From the NCBI GenBank assembly GCA_030450655.1, contig JAKDIE010000093.1, positions 1 through 5,954 on the forward strand: a stretch of DNA of 5,954 nucleotides. The letters are read 5' to 3'. Source of the DNA: Ruaniaceae bacterium (GTDB lineage: Bacteria > Actinomycetota > Actinomycetes > Actinomycetales > Actinomycetaceae). How positions within the stretch are numbered: position 1 is the first letter of the stretch; each line of letters starts with the position of its first letter. Shown here in pieces: positions 1 through 5,954 of this stretch. The notes under the pieces are model-generated. The model was not told the DNA's origin. It did not search any database and saw nothing but the letters and a program-made list of their open reading frames with translations. Made by a program: the position numbers and the translations under genes.

Positions 1-392
1 ACGAAATCACAGCCAAGTGCACCCACCATCCCGCCGGTGAGGGGCGGGTGATCGGGAAGGGTGGGGGTGGCGAGCACGCGCAGCGTCTCGCGCATCACCT
101 CGAGGATCTCGCCCTCGGTGGGCAGCCCGGCCGGCACGTCCCCAAGCCACCGCGCGGTGCCGTCCAGCGAGAGCAGGGTAGCGCGGGAGCGGATGCCCAC
201 GAAGCTCCACCTGTCCCAGTTGCCGTGCTCGGCGCTCTCGAGGATGAACGAGCCGGGGCCCCCGCCGAGGCGACGGTAGACGCCAGTGGGGGTCAGGTCC
301 TCTGCGAGCACGCGCCGCGCCACGGGGATCACCCGGTGATGGGAAGCCGCTATTGCGCGGAACTCGTCCAGCGACAGGGTGGCGCCGCTCAT
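1..392 (-). CDS. trpE: Anthranilate synthase component I, N-terminal part (cut by left window edge)
   Basis: TrpE converts chorismate to anthranilate, the first committed step of tryptophan synthesis, using ammonia supplied by the TrpG glutamine amidotransferase. Only about 130 N-terminal codons are in the window; the reading frame is still open at base 1, so the chorismate-binding catalytic domain lies outside. Recognition rests on the N-terminal domain: [11 protein letters not shown] (about residues 48-58), followed by WSFVGI (about 62-67), matches the family pattern LLES...SFIG, whose Ser region takes part in tryptophan feedback binding in characterised enzymes. [14 protein letters not shown] (about 118-131) matches the conserved (F/L)TGG(L/M)VGYLGYD segment. 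The start is an ATG at 390-392 that overlaps the hisI stop as ATGA, with GGAG 8 bases upstream. PabB or another chorismate-utilising paralogue is possible but less likely given the N-terminal match and the placement after hisI, an arrangement I recall from actinobacteria. Confidence 0.88.
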   Translation of the reverse strand, partial: MSGATLSLDEFRAIAASHHRVIPVARRVLAEDLTPTGVYRRLGGGPGSFILESAEHGNWDRWSFVGIRSRATLLSLDGTARWLGDVPAGLPTEGEILEVMRETLRVLATPTLPDHPPLTGGMVGALGCDF

Positions 393-712
393 CGACTGAT
401 CTCCAGGTCCCCGCCAGCCTCGAAGCAGGTGGCCGCCCCCGTGTGGCACGCGGGGCCGATCTGCTCCACCTCGACCAGCACTGTGTCACCGTCGCAGTCG
501 ATGCGGACGCGCTTGACGTACTGCACGTGGCCGGAGGTATCTCCCTTGCGCCAGTACTCCTGGCGGGAGCGGGACCAGAACGTCACGCGCCCCTCTTCGC
601 GGGTGCGGCGCAGCGCCTCGGGATCCATGTAACCCACCATTAGCACCTCGCGGCTGGAGGCATCCTGGATGACCGCGGGTAGCAGTCCGTCACGATCAAG
701 CTTGAGATCCAC
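389..712 (-). CDS. hisI: Phosphoribosyl-AMP cyclohydrolase
   Basis: HisI hydrolyses the adenine ring of phosphoribosyl-AMP, the third step of histidine synthesis, as a cytosolic metal-dependent dimer. The 107-residue product is the normal length for the stand-alone enzyme; there is no fused HisE pyrophosphohydrolase domain. Visible signatures are [19 protein letters not shown] (about residues 44-62), the Asp cluster DCDGD (72-76) that binds Mg, and the zinc cysteines C73, C89 (in GPACHTG) and C96. The reading frame stays open upstream to about base 898, but that part is shadow sequence inside hisF. I chose the GTG at 710-712 because GAGGAG precedes it by 6 bases and because the residues after it ([16 protein letters not shown]) fit the family N-terminus. 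The gene overlaps the end of hisF by 17 bases and trpE by 4 bases. Confidence 0.94.
   Translation of the reverse strand: MDLKLDRDGLLPAVIQDASSREVLMVGYMDPEALRRTREEGRVTFWSRSRQEYWRKGDTSGHVQYVKRVRIDCDGDTVLVEVEQIGPACHTGAATCFEAGGDLEISR
401..404 (-). promoter_or_regulatory. Ribosome binding site for trpE
   Basis: GGAG on the minus strand lies 8 bases upstream of the trpE ATG, inside the last codons of hisI. Together with the ATGA stop-start overlap it supports this start and suggests reinitiation by ribosomes finishing hisI. Confidence 0.55.
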
Positions 713-1481
713 GGCCCGCTCCTCGCACTGGGAGACCTGCCGCCGCAAAGGCCGCCTTGACCTCTGCGACCGTAAACAATCCAAAGTGGAACACGGAGGC
801 TGCGAGCACCGCATCCGCACCAGCCTGTGCGGCCGGAACGAAATGCGCCACTTGACCGGCCCCACCCGAGGCGATGAGGGGCACGCTGACGGCGGCACGC
901 ACGTCCCTGATCATCTCCAGATCGAAGCCCTCCTTGGTCCCATCGGCATCCCCCGAATTCAGCAGCACCTCGCCCACGCCTCGCTCTGCCGCCTCACGCG
1001 CCCACTGCACAGCGCAGATGCCCGTGCCGGTGCGCCCACCGTGGGTGGTGACCTCGTACCCAGACGGGGTTCCCGCTGCGCGGCGCGCGTCGAGCGAGAG
1101 GACCAGCACCTGCGAACCGAAACGGTCCGTGATCTCATTGATCACCTGCGGTCGCAGCACGGCAGAGGTGTTGATTCCTACCTTGTCCGCCCCAGCGCGC
1201 AACAGTTCGTCCACATCGGATACGGACCGGACTCCCCCACCCACGGTGAGGGGCACGAAGATCTCCTCGGCCGTGCGGCGCACCATCTCTAGCATGGTGC
1301 CGCGGCCCTCCACGGACGCCGAGACGTCGAGGAACGTCAGCTCATCGGCACCCTCGGCATCGTAGCGATGGGCGAGTTCGACCGGATCTCCGGCGTCGCG
1401 GAGCCCGGCGAAGTTGACGCCTTTGACGACCCGACCGTCCTTGACGTCCAGGCACGGAATCACCCGGATTGCAACACTCAT
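696..1481 (-). CDS. hisF: Imidazole glycerol phosphate synthase, cyclase subunit
   Basis: HisF forms the cyclase half of the HisH-HisF complex. It condenses PRFAR with ammonia made by HisH to give imidazole-glycerol phosphate (to histidine) and AICAR (to purines). The 261-residue product is a complete (beta/alpha)8 barrel of usual length. Both catalytic aspartates are present: D12 in [15 protein letters not shown] and D131 in LSLDARR. The phosphate-binding segments TVGGGVRS (about 79-86) and IASGGAGQ (about 203-210), and the late AASVFHFG motif (about 227-234), are also present. One unusual point is LNSGDADGT (174-182), where the residue before D178 is usually Met or Ile but is Gly here. The ATG at 1479-1481 overlaps the stop of the FKBP-like gene as ATGA and has GGGAGG 5 bases upstream. 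HisA is excluded by the DARR and [11 protein letters not shown] forms. Confidence 0.97.
   Translation of the reverse strand: MSVAIRVIPCLDVKDGRVVKGVNFAGLRDAGDPVELAHRYDAEGADELTFLDVSASVEGRGTMLEMVRRTAEEIFVPLTVGGGVRSVSDVDELLRAGADKVGINTSAVLRPQVINEITDRFGSQVLVLSLDARRAAGTPSGYEVTTHGGRTGTGICAVQWAREAAERGVGEVLLNSGDADGTKEGFDLEMIRDVRAAVSVPLIASGGAGQVAHFVPAAQAGADAVLAASVFHFGLFTVAEVKAAFAAAGLPVRGAGRGSQA
719..724 (-). promoter_or_regulatory. Ribosome binding site deciding the hisI start
   Basis: GAGGAG on the minus strand stands 6 bases before the GTG at 710-712, inside the 3' end of hisF. This is the deciding evidence for the short hisI start over the longer open frame that extends to about base 898. Confidence 0.75.
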
Positions 1482-2329
1482 TGTGTCCTCCCAATAGCGA
1501 GAATGTCGACGACGGCCACGAGGCTGTCCGTCCCAATGCCGAGTTCCGGCGGCACAAGTATGAGGACGCGCGAGCCGAGGTTCTGGTCCAACACGCCATC
1601 GCGCAGGCCGGGGAACGTCTCGTCAATCTCGACGGGGCCCGGGACCGCGCCGTCTTGCCATGTCGAGGCGTACACCTCCCCCGCGTCCCACGTCCACACG
1701 GTGTACTGAGCGTAGACGGTGTCCCCGGGACGCACCTGCCGACCCTCGGCCTTCGCCAGCGGTACCACGCGCAGGCTGGTCGGCTCAGTGGCACCTTCGG
1801 AGACGCTCGCCGTGGGCCGGCCATCGTCCTCCTGCCCGATGATCGGCAGATCCTCTGCCCCAAAATCCACCTCGACCGGCGTGCCCGTGTATCTCGTGGG
1901 CAAGGCGTCGATCACCACGATCTCCATCCGTTCACCCACCTCGGTATCGACCGCACGAGTCGCAATGATGCGCGATCCTTCGGTGGTGCGCTGAAGTAGT
2001 TCGAGAAGCCCCTCATCGATCTCCGCGCCCTCAAGATCCACGAGGGCAGGGATCGCGAGATCCCCCTCGGCCGTGCCATCGAGCCCCGAGAAGGTCGAGA
2101 TTGACAGGAGTGCCACGTCCACGATCTGCGGGCCCTGCCCCACCACGACGGTCTCCCACGACGGCTCGCTCATCGGGATCGACTTCGCGAGTACCAGGGT
2201 AGGAACGCCACCGATCTCCCCGGCGACCGTATAGGGAGCGGCTGGCACCTCCGGCTCTGCGGGTCCACCGCATGCCGCCAGGCTCAGGGCGAGAATCGCT
2301 GCGGCGCATGCCCGTACGGCGCCCCTCAC
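1478..2329 (-). CDS. Predicted lipoprotein with tandem degenerate FKBP-type PPIase domains
   Basis: A 283-residue protein predicted to be exported and lipid-anchored. A short signal (R2, R6, then a hydrophobic run to about residue 19) ends in the lipobox LAAC with acylated C20, followed by a Gly/Pro/Glu-rich linker. Residues about 199-280 follow the FKBP_C pattern: [10 protein letters not shown], then [26 protein letters not shown] and LVAVVDIL. Residues about 57-142 look like a second, more diverged copy ([10 protein letters not shown], then [25 protein letters not shown]). Compared with human FKBP12, several active-site positions are changed in the better domain: Asp37 to Ala221, Trp59 to Leu242, Tyr82 to Ile265 and Phe99 to Ala. 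Isomerase activity is therefore doubtful, and a chaperone or binding role is possible. The GTG start at 2327-2329 overlaps the pafA stop as GTGA and gives a clean lipoprotein signal. The longer frame would run over 100 bases into pafA. An FKBP gene next to pafA is, as I recall, common in actinobacteria. Confidence 0.82.
   Translation of the reverse strand: MRGAVRACAAAILALSLAACGGPAEPEVPAAPYTVAGEIGGVPTLVLAKSIPMSEPSWETVVVGQGPQIVDVALLSISTFSGLDGTAEGDLAIPALVDLEGAEIDEGLLELLQRTTEGSRIIATRAVDTEVGERMEIVVIDALPTRYTGTPVEVDFGAEDLPIIGQEDDGRPTASVSEGATEPTSLRVVPLAKAEGRQVRPGDTVYAQYTVWTWDAGEVYASTWQDGAVPGPVEIDETFPGLRDGVLDQNLGSRVLILVPPELGIGTDSLVAVVDILAIGRTQ
1487..1492 (-). promoter_or_regulatory. Ribosome binding site for hisF
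   Basis: GGGAGG on the minus strand is 5 bases before the hisF ATG. It is embedded in the final codons of the FKBP-like gene, so hisF can be translated both by reinitiation and by fresh ribosome loading. Confidence 0.75.
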
Positions 2330-3660
2330 GATCGCGCCGCCGCAATCAAGGTAGCCGCCGCCGCATCCTCTGTGGCGAAGGGATCGAGCAGAACCACGGC
2401 GCGTTGGGAAGGATCCGCCAGCTTGAGATGCATCCAATCCACCGCGTGATCGCGCCGGGCATCCTGCGCAGCGCCCACAAACGCGCCACGAAGTGCGGCG
2501 CGGGTGGTCGCAGGAGGATGTTCCCCGGCGTGCCGCACGGCCTCCGGCGTGGTGAAGCGCCGGATGAGCCCGCCCGCCTCCATGCGTTCGCGAAGCCTCT
2601 CAGTCGTATCGTGGTACGCCAACGAGAGCCGCTTGAGCCCGGCATTCGACGCACCGGGGCGAGCGCCGTATCCGATGAACAGCTTCCGCTTGATCGCCCA
2701 GTCCAACTCGGTATCCACTGCGTCGTGCTGGCCGCTAGCCACCGCGTCCACGCCGCGCCGCCATAAATCCACCGCGAGAGCGTGCCACGGCTCCGTGGCG
2801 AGTTCGGCGACGGCGTCCAGGTAGTAGCGCTGAATGGAAGCCGCAGTCATGCGCCTGCCATCTGTGAGCTCCGCCGTCACGGTGCCGGTCAGATCGGTAG
2901 AAAACTCACGGATCGCGCGCATCGGATCGGAGAGCTCGAGGCCAAATCGCGCACCCGATTCGGCAGCCGCAAGAACGAGATTTGTGGCCGCCACCTTGAC
3001 CAGGGTGGAACCCTCGGCCATGTTCGAATCGCCCACGATGACGTGCATGCGCCGGTACTTGTCGACATCGGCATGGGGCTCATCGCGCGTGTTGACGATC
3101 GGACGGGAGCGCGTGGTGGCGGAGCTTGTCGCGTCCCAGGTCTGCGTGGCGCGCTGCGAGAACGCGAGCGTGTCGCCACTCAGATGCCCCGCCCCAACGA
3201 CGATCTGGCGGCTCACGAAGTATGGGATCAGCGAGGCCACCATGGCTGGGAAATCGGGGCGACGGCGCACAAGATAGTTCTCGTGACACCCGAATGAGTT
3301 GCCGGCGGAGTCCACATTGTTGCGAAAGAGGTGCAGGCGCCCGCGCACTGCCTGTGCCTCGAGCTCCACGGAGGCCGCATCGGCAAGCTCCGCGAGCATC
3401 TCGGCGCCGGCACGATCCTGGGCGAGTAGATCCGGGAGTGTGTCACACTCGGCCGTTGCGTACTCGGGGTGTGAACCGACGTCAAGATAGAGGCGCCCCC
3501 CGTTCTTCAGGAACACGTTCGTGGAGCGGCCGCTGGCCACCACGGGGCGGAACATGTACCGTGCCGCCTCGTCCGCATCAATCGGCGGCACTCCACCATC
3601 GAGCGAGGCGCAGGTGAGTCCGTACTCGGTCTCCACGCCCCAGATGCGGCGTGGGATCAC
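2326..3660 (-). CDS. pafA: Pup-protein ligase
   Basis: PafA uses ATP to phosphorylate the C-terminal Glu of deamidated Pup and joins it by an isopeptide bond to substrate lysines. It belongs to the carboxylate-amine ligase superfamily, related to glutamine synthetase. The 444-residue product is close to the usual length of about 450. Signatures are the N-terminal GVETEYG with metal/ATP-binding E10 and E12, the catalytic-base motif [15 protein letters not shown] with D60, [20 protein letters not shown] (about 111-130), NTRDEPHAD (about 190-198), and a C-terminal domain with [14 protein letters not shown] and DPF. The segment [10 protein letters not shown] (PafA form), rather than [11 protein letters not shown] (Dop form), and the lack of a Dop loop after the first strand separate it from Dop. 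The start is a GTG at 3658-3660 overlapping the pup stop as GTGA; the upstream purine-rich stretch is a weak ribosome site, so coupling to pup is likely. Confidence 0.97.
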   Translation of the reverse strand: MIPRRIWGVETEYGLTCASLDGGVPPIDADEAARYMFRPVVASGRSTNVFLKNGGRLYLDVGSHPEYATAECDTLPDLLAQDRAGAEMLAELADAASVELEAQAVRGRLHLFRNNVDSAGNSFGCHENYLVRRRPDFPAMVASLIPYFVSRQIVVGAGHLSGDTLAFSQRATQTWDATSSATTRSRPIVNTRDEPHADVDKYRRMHVIVGDSNMAEGSTLVKVAATNLVLAAAESGARFGLELSDPMRAIREFSTDLTGTVTAELTDGRRMTAASIQRYYLDAVAELATEPWHALAVDLWRRGVDAVASGQHDAVDTELDWAIKRKLFIGYGARPGASNAGLKRLSLAYHDTTERLRERMEAGGLIRRFTTPEAVRHAGEHPPATTRAALRGAFVGAAQDARRDHAVDWMHLKLADPSQRAVVLLDPFATEDAAAATLIAAARS

Positions 3661-3839
3661 TGCCCGCCCTTTTGCACGAAGCCCTGAACGAATGACTCCG
3701 CGTTCGTCACGAGGATCGAATCGATTTCGTCGAGGAGGCTGTCCACGGAGGTCGTCTGAGCTGCGGCCTGTGGCGCAGGAAGCTCCGGTGGGGGCGTGTC
3801 CTCACGCCGTGAACTCCGGGCAAACTCCTGGCTGCTCAT
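3657..3839 (-). CDS. pup: Prokaryotic ubiquitin-like protein Pup
   Basis: Pup is the small disordered modifier attached to target lysines by PafA and recognised by the coiled coils of the Mpa/ARC ATPase. The product has 60 residues (typical members about 60-70). The conserved C-terminal half is clear: [11 protein letters not shown] (about 33-43), which forms the ARC-binding helix, then [15 protein letters not shown] to the end. The last residue is Gln (codon CAG before TGA), so Dop must deamidate it to Glu before ligation. The N-terminal third is polar then Pro/Ala-rich (PPPELPAP) and lacks the acidic or Gly-rich runs of mycobacterial Pup. Only one lysine, K57, is present. The gene lies between dop and pafA with 4-base overlaps on both sides, with no proteasome subunit genes between pup and pafA. 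GAGGAG lies 3 bases before the ATG. Confidence 0.97.
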   Translation of the reverse strand: MSSQEFARSSRREDTPPPELPAPQAAAQTTSVDSLLDEIDSILVTNAESFVQGFVQKGGQ

Positions 3840-5293
3840 CTGCTCCTCAACTCCGCATGCAGGTCCGATACGGTCTCCAGCCTACCGATCTCGGCGGCCG
3901 TACCGGTAAGGGGATCACCCAGTGGAATGCGCGTGAGCGCCGGCATCTCAGCGACGAGGGAGGTCCAACTTGCCGCGCGCAGCGCGAACTTCGTCACCGC
4001 CGTGCCGCGCAGATAGGCGCGGGTGTCGCGGGGAGGTTCGACGGCGGCGTGCGCCACCTCTGCGGCGGAGACAAGACGGCGCACCCTCCCGGCCGCATCC
4101 AGGCGCGGGACAATCCCGGATCCCGCCCGCAAATCCGCCCACTGCAGGTCCAGCGCGGCCAGCCGTGGATCCGCCCAATTGGTGCCGGCGCGCTGGCGCA
4201 TGCCCTCGAGTATCTGGCGCTTTGCGACCCACTCCACACAGTCCGCCATGGAATCCGGATCCGTGGCCAGGCCCGTCAGAACCTCGTCCCAGAGGGCGAG
4301 CGCCACATCGATCTCTGGGTCCTCCCCTGCCAGGTGGGTGGAGGCGAGGTCCAGGTACATGCGCTGGAGATCGAGCGCCGTCGCGCGTCCTGTCATTGTG
4401 GAAAGAACGTGCTCGAAGGGATCGTGGCTCACACCCCAGCAGTCCACCACGGGGGCGCTGAGCGCGATCGTGTCCATCGCCAGCGGGAAGAGATCGCGTT
4501 CGATGAGTGTGAGAACCATCGATGTGGTGGCGAACTTCAGGTATGTGGGCACGTCGAAGAGGTTCGCGTCCCCACCAATCACGTGCAGGCGGCGATACCG
4601 CTCGGGATTCGCGTGCGGCTCGTCCCGGGTGTTGATGATGGGGCGATTGAACGTGGTCTCCAGCCCGATATCGTTCTCCACGTAATCGGCGCGCTGCGAG
4701 ATCTGGAAGCCCGGCTCCTGCGACTTCTGGCCGAGGCCCACGCGCCCAGATCCGACCACGAGGGGACGCGTCACGAAGAATGGGGTGAGCCGGTAGGCGA
4801 TCTCGTGGAAGGTGGCCGCGCGATCCACCAGGTAGTTCTCGTGGGTGCCGTACGAGGCACCCTTGCCGTCCACATTGTTCTTGTACAGCACGATCTCGCG
4901 GCCCTCGGATACCAGGGCGTCCATGGCGGCGCGGGCAATCTCGTCTCCGGCCCGATCCCACGTGAGCGCATCCCGGGCGTTCGTCACCTCAGGCGAGGAA
5001 TACTCGGGGTGTGCGTGGTCCACGTAGAAGCGCGCGCCGTTGCCAATCACCGCCCCGGGAGCGCCCGCCCGCAGCACCGGGGAATCGGTGAGCTGCGAGA
5101 GATCCGCCGCCGCGCGCGGGAGCCGGTACCCGCGTGCATCGTTCAGCGGATCCTCCCCCACGTAGTCCCACGCCGCGTGCGGATTGCGCGAGCAGTACGC
5201 CATCACGATCGCGGCGGACATCTCCATGGGATTGGCCCAGGAGTTCGCCGGATCAAGGATTCCGTATTCGGTCTCGATGCCCATCACTCTCAC
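3836..5293 (-). CDS. dop: Deamidase of Pup / depupylase
   Basis: Dop converts the C-terminal Gln of Pup to Glu and also cleaves Pup from modified proteins, using a bound nucleotide in a glutamine-synthetase-like fold. The 485-residue product is close to the usual length of about 500. Signatures are MGIETEYG (E7, E9), the Dop-specific insertion after the first strand (about 40-80, including [15 protein letters not shown]), the nucleophile/base motif [15 protein letters not shown] with D92, [20 protein letters not shown] (about 136-155), [16 protein letters not shown] and [11 protein letters not shown], and C-terminal TRAYLRG. The DHAHPEYS form and the insertion distinguish it from PafA. The start is a GTG at 5291-5293 overlapping the ARC stop as GTGA, with the full GGAGGTGA sequence upstream. 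An ATG three codons further in is an alternative, but its spacing from the ribosome site is poorer. Confidence 0.97.
   Translation of the reverse strand: MRVMGIETEYGILDPANSWANPMEMSAAIVMAYCSRNPHAAWDYVGEDPLNDARGYRLPRAAADLSQLTDSPVLRAGAPGAVIGNGARFYVDHAHPEYSSPEVTNARDALTWDRAGDEIARAAMDALVSEGREIVLYKNNVDGKGASYGTHENYLVDRAATFHEIAYRLTPFFVTRPLVVGSGRVGLGQKSQEPGFQISQRADYVENDIGLETTFNRPIINTRDEPHANPERYRRLHVIGGDANLFDVPTYLKFATTSMVLTLIERDLFPLAMDTIALSAPVVDCWGVSHDPFEHVLSTMTGRATALDLQRMYLDLASTHLAGEDPEIDVALALWDEVLTGLATDPDSMADCVEWVAKRQILEGMRQRAGTNWADPRLAALDLQWADLRAGSGIVPRLDAAGRVRRLVSAAEVAHAAVEPPRDTRAYLRGTAVTKFALRAASWTSLVAEMPALTRIPLGDPLTGTAAEIGRLETVSDLHAELRSR
3843..3848 (-). promoter_or_regulatory. Ribosome binding site for pup
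   Basis: GAGGAG on the minus strand, 3 bases before the pup ATG and inside the last codons of dop. Spacing is somewhat short, but the core is strong, in keeping with a product likely needed in higher amount than its enzymes. Confidence 0.6.
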
Positions 5294-5954
5294 GGCGTCA
5301 CCTCCGCACGCAGTGGCCGGGCGGCCACAATGGGCCTCCTGCCCCCGAGGATGCGGGACCAGCGCGCGGGGTCCGCACCGATGCGCAACTCCTCATTCTC
5401 GGAGATCTCTGCGGCCAGCGCCTTGAGTAGATGCTCTGTCGCGATACCTCTCTCGCCACCCGCGAGTAGGTCCTTGATGGCGGACTTCTTCGCGCGGTCC
5501 ACGATTCCGGCGATCATCGCACCCGAGACGAAGTCCCGCACGTAGAGCGTGGCACGCTCGCCATCCGTAAACGTGACCTCCGCGCAGGCGGTGGAGGGGC
5601 TCGCAGCGTACAACGCGCGCACCGTCACATCGATGATCGAATCGACGGCCTTAAGGATCCCTCCGTGGCGTGCTACCTCATCCGGGCGGAGGGGCAGATC
5701 CGGCGTGAGATATTTCGTGAAGATCTCGCGGGCACCCGTCTCGTCTGGTCGATCGATCCGGATCTTGAGATCGAGGCGACCTGGGCGCAGGATGGCCGGA
5801 TCGATCATGTCCTCACGGTTCGAGGCGCCGATGATGACCACGTTGCTCAGCGCCTCGACGCCGTCTACCTCCGCCAGCAGCTGCGGCACAATCGTGGTCT
5901 CGACGTCAGAGGAGACGCCGCCGCCGCGCGTGCGGAACAGGGACTCCATCTCGT
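5290..5954 (-). CDS. arc: Proteasome-associated-type AAA+ ATPase (Mpa/ARC), C-terminal part, cut by right window edge
   Basis: Mpa/ARC is a hexameric AAA+ unfoldase that captures Pup with N-terminal coiled coils and threads pupylated proteins. Only the last 220 residues or so are here; the coiled coil, OB domains and Walker A lie beyond the edge. The window opens at the end of the Walker B region (a Glu-Met-Glu-Ser segment, with the preceding codon split by the edge). [18 protein letters not shown] and [21 protein letters not shown] follow; these carry sensor 1 and the second-region-of-homology arginines typical of this family. Later segments [16 protein letters not shown] and [17 protein letters not shown] match the ARC C-terminal helical domain. 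The protein stops with RAEVTP soon after that helix, lacking the GQYL tail that docks Mpa to the 20S proteasome. The gene directly precedes dop with a GTGA overlap. It is named mpa in mycobacteria and arc elsewhere. Confidence 0.95.
   Translation of the reverse strand, partial: EMESLFRTRGGGVSSDVETTIVPQLLAEVDGVEALSNVVIIGASNREDMIDPAILRPGRLDLKIRIDRPDETGAREIFTKYLTPDLPLRPDEVARHGGILKAVDSIIDVTVRALYAASPSTACAEVTFTDGERATLYVRDFVSGAMIAGIVDRAKKSAIKDLLAGGERGIATEHLLKALAAEISENEELRIGADPARWSRILGGRRPIVAARPLRAEVTP
5298..5305 (-). promoter_or_regulatory. Perfect Shine-Dalgarno sequence deciding the dop start
   Basis: The minus strand reads GGAGGTGA, an exact 8-base complement of the usual 16S rRNA 3' end, located 4 bases before the GTG at 5291-5293 (7 bases from the GGAGG core). 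It is the strongest ribosome site in the window and favours the GTG over the downstream GTG and ATG codons. Confidence 0.8.

Noticed and set aside
7..489. Minus-strand 160-codon frame over trpE and the hisI end
   Set aside because: The trpE motifs ([22 protein letters not shown]) are in another frame starting at 392; this frame has none and is Arg/Pro-rich.
48..632. Plus-strand open frame antisense to trpE and hisI
   Set aside because: Low-complexity composition typical of a high-GC shadow frame, and it overlaps two genes with clear family motifs.
713..898. N-terminal extension of HisI to base 898
   Set aside because: The added residues are Arg/Ser/Pro-rich with no match to HisI and lie wholly inside hisF; the GTG at 712 has an ideal ribosome site.
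2330..2437. Possible N-terminal extension of the FKBP-like protein to an upstream start at 2437
   Set aside because: It would overlap the pafA coding end by more than 100 bases and bury the lipoprotein signal internally; the GTG at 2329 gives a normal signal peptide and GTGA coupling.
3948..4961. Minus-strand 337-codon frame inside dop
   Set aside because: Same strand but a different frame from dop; Arg/Gly/Pro-rich translation without family signatures, so a shadow frame.
3521..5545. Very long plus-strand open frame (674 codons) opposite dop, pup and the ends of pafA and ARC
   Set aside because: It lies antisense to confidently identified genes. Its translation is rich in Arg, His and Gly, shows no recognisable domain, and arises from strong G/C third-position bias in the real genes, which depletes stops on the other strand.
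1..5954. Search for promoters, terminators, tRNAs, CRISPR repeats, insertion sequences or riboswitches
   Set aside because: There is no intergenic space, and I saw no tandem or inverted repeats, T-rich hairpin ends or tRNA-like folds that stand out from coding sequence.

Overview
The window is G+C-rich and carries a Pup (prokaryotic ubiquitin-like protein) modification locus. That points strongly to Actinomycetota (high-GC Gram-positive bacteria). I cannot place it below phylum with confidence. The gene order ARC-dop-pup-pafA-FKBP without prcBA fits a proteasome-less lineage, possibly within Actinomycetales/Micrococcales, but this is inference.

All eight genes lie on the minus strand and are read from right to left. 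First is the C-terminal part of the Mpa/ARC AAA+ ATPase, cut by the right edge (5290-5954). Then come Dop deamidase/depupylase (3836-5293), the 60-residue modifier Pup ending in Gly-Gly-Gln (3657-3839) and the Pup ligase PafA (2326-3660). These are followed by a predicted lipoprotein with a tandem, degenerate FKBP fold (1478-2329), HisF (696-1481), HisI (389-712) and the first 130 codons of TrpE (1-392), cut by the left edge. Every one of the seven junctions is an overlap: six are 4-base ATGA/GTGA overlaps and one is 17 bases. There is therefore no intergenic DNA, and no promoter, terminator, RNA gene, repeat or mobile element that I can support.

Functionally the right half is a complete pupylation cycle. 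Dop deamidates the Pup C-terminal Gln to Glu, PafA ligates Pup to substrate lysines, Dop can remove it, and ARC recognises and unfolds pupylated proteins. Two independent signs suggest that this ATPase does not feed a 20S proteasome. The prcB/prcA genes that usually sit between pup and pafA are absent, and the ARC C-terminus lacks the proteasome-docking GQYL tail. The left half joins a surface FKBP-like protein and histidine/tryptophan biosynthesis genes to the same apparent transcript. HisF makes imidazole-glycerol phosphate and AICAR, HisI opens the ring of phosphoribosyl-AMP, and TrpE converts chorismate to anthranilate.

No truly novel system is evident. The most interesting points are the proteasome-less pupylation signature, the eroded FKBP active site and the continuous translational coupling.
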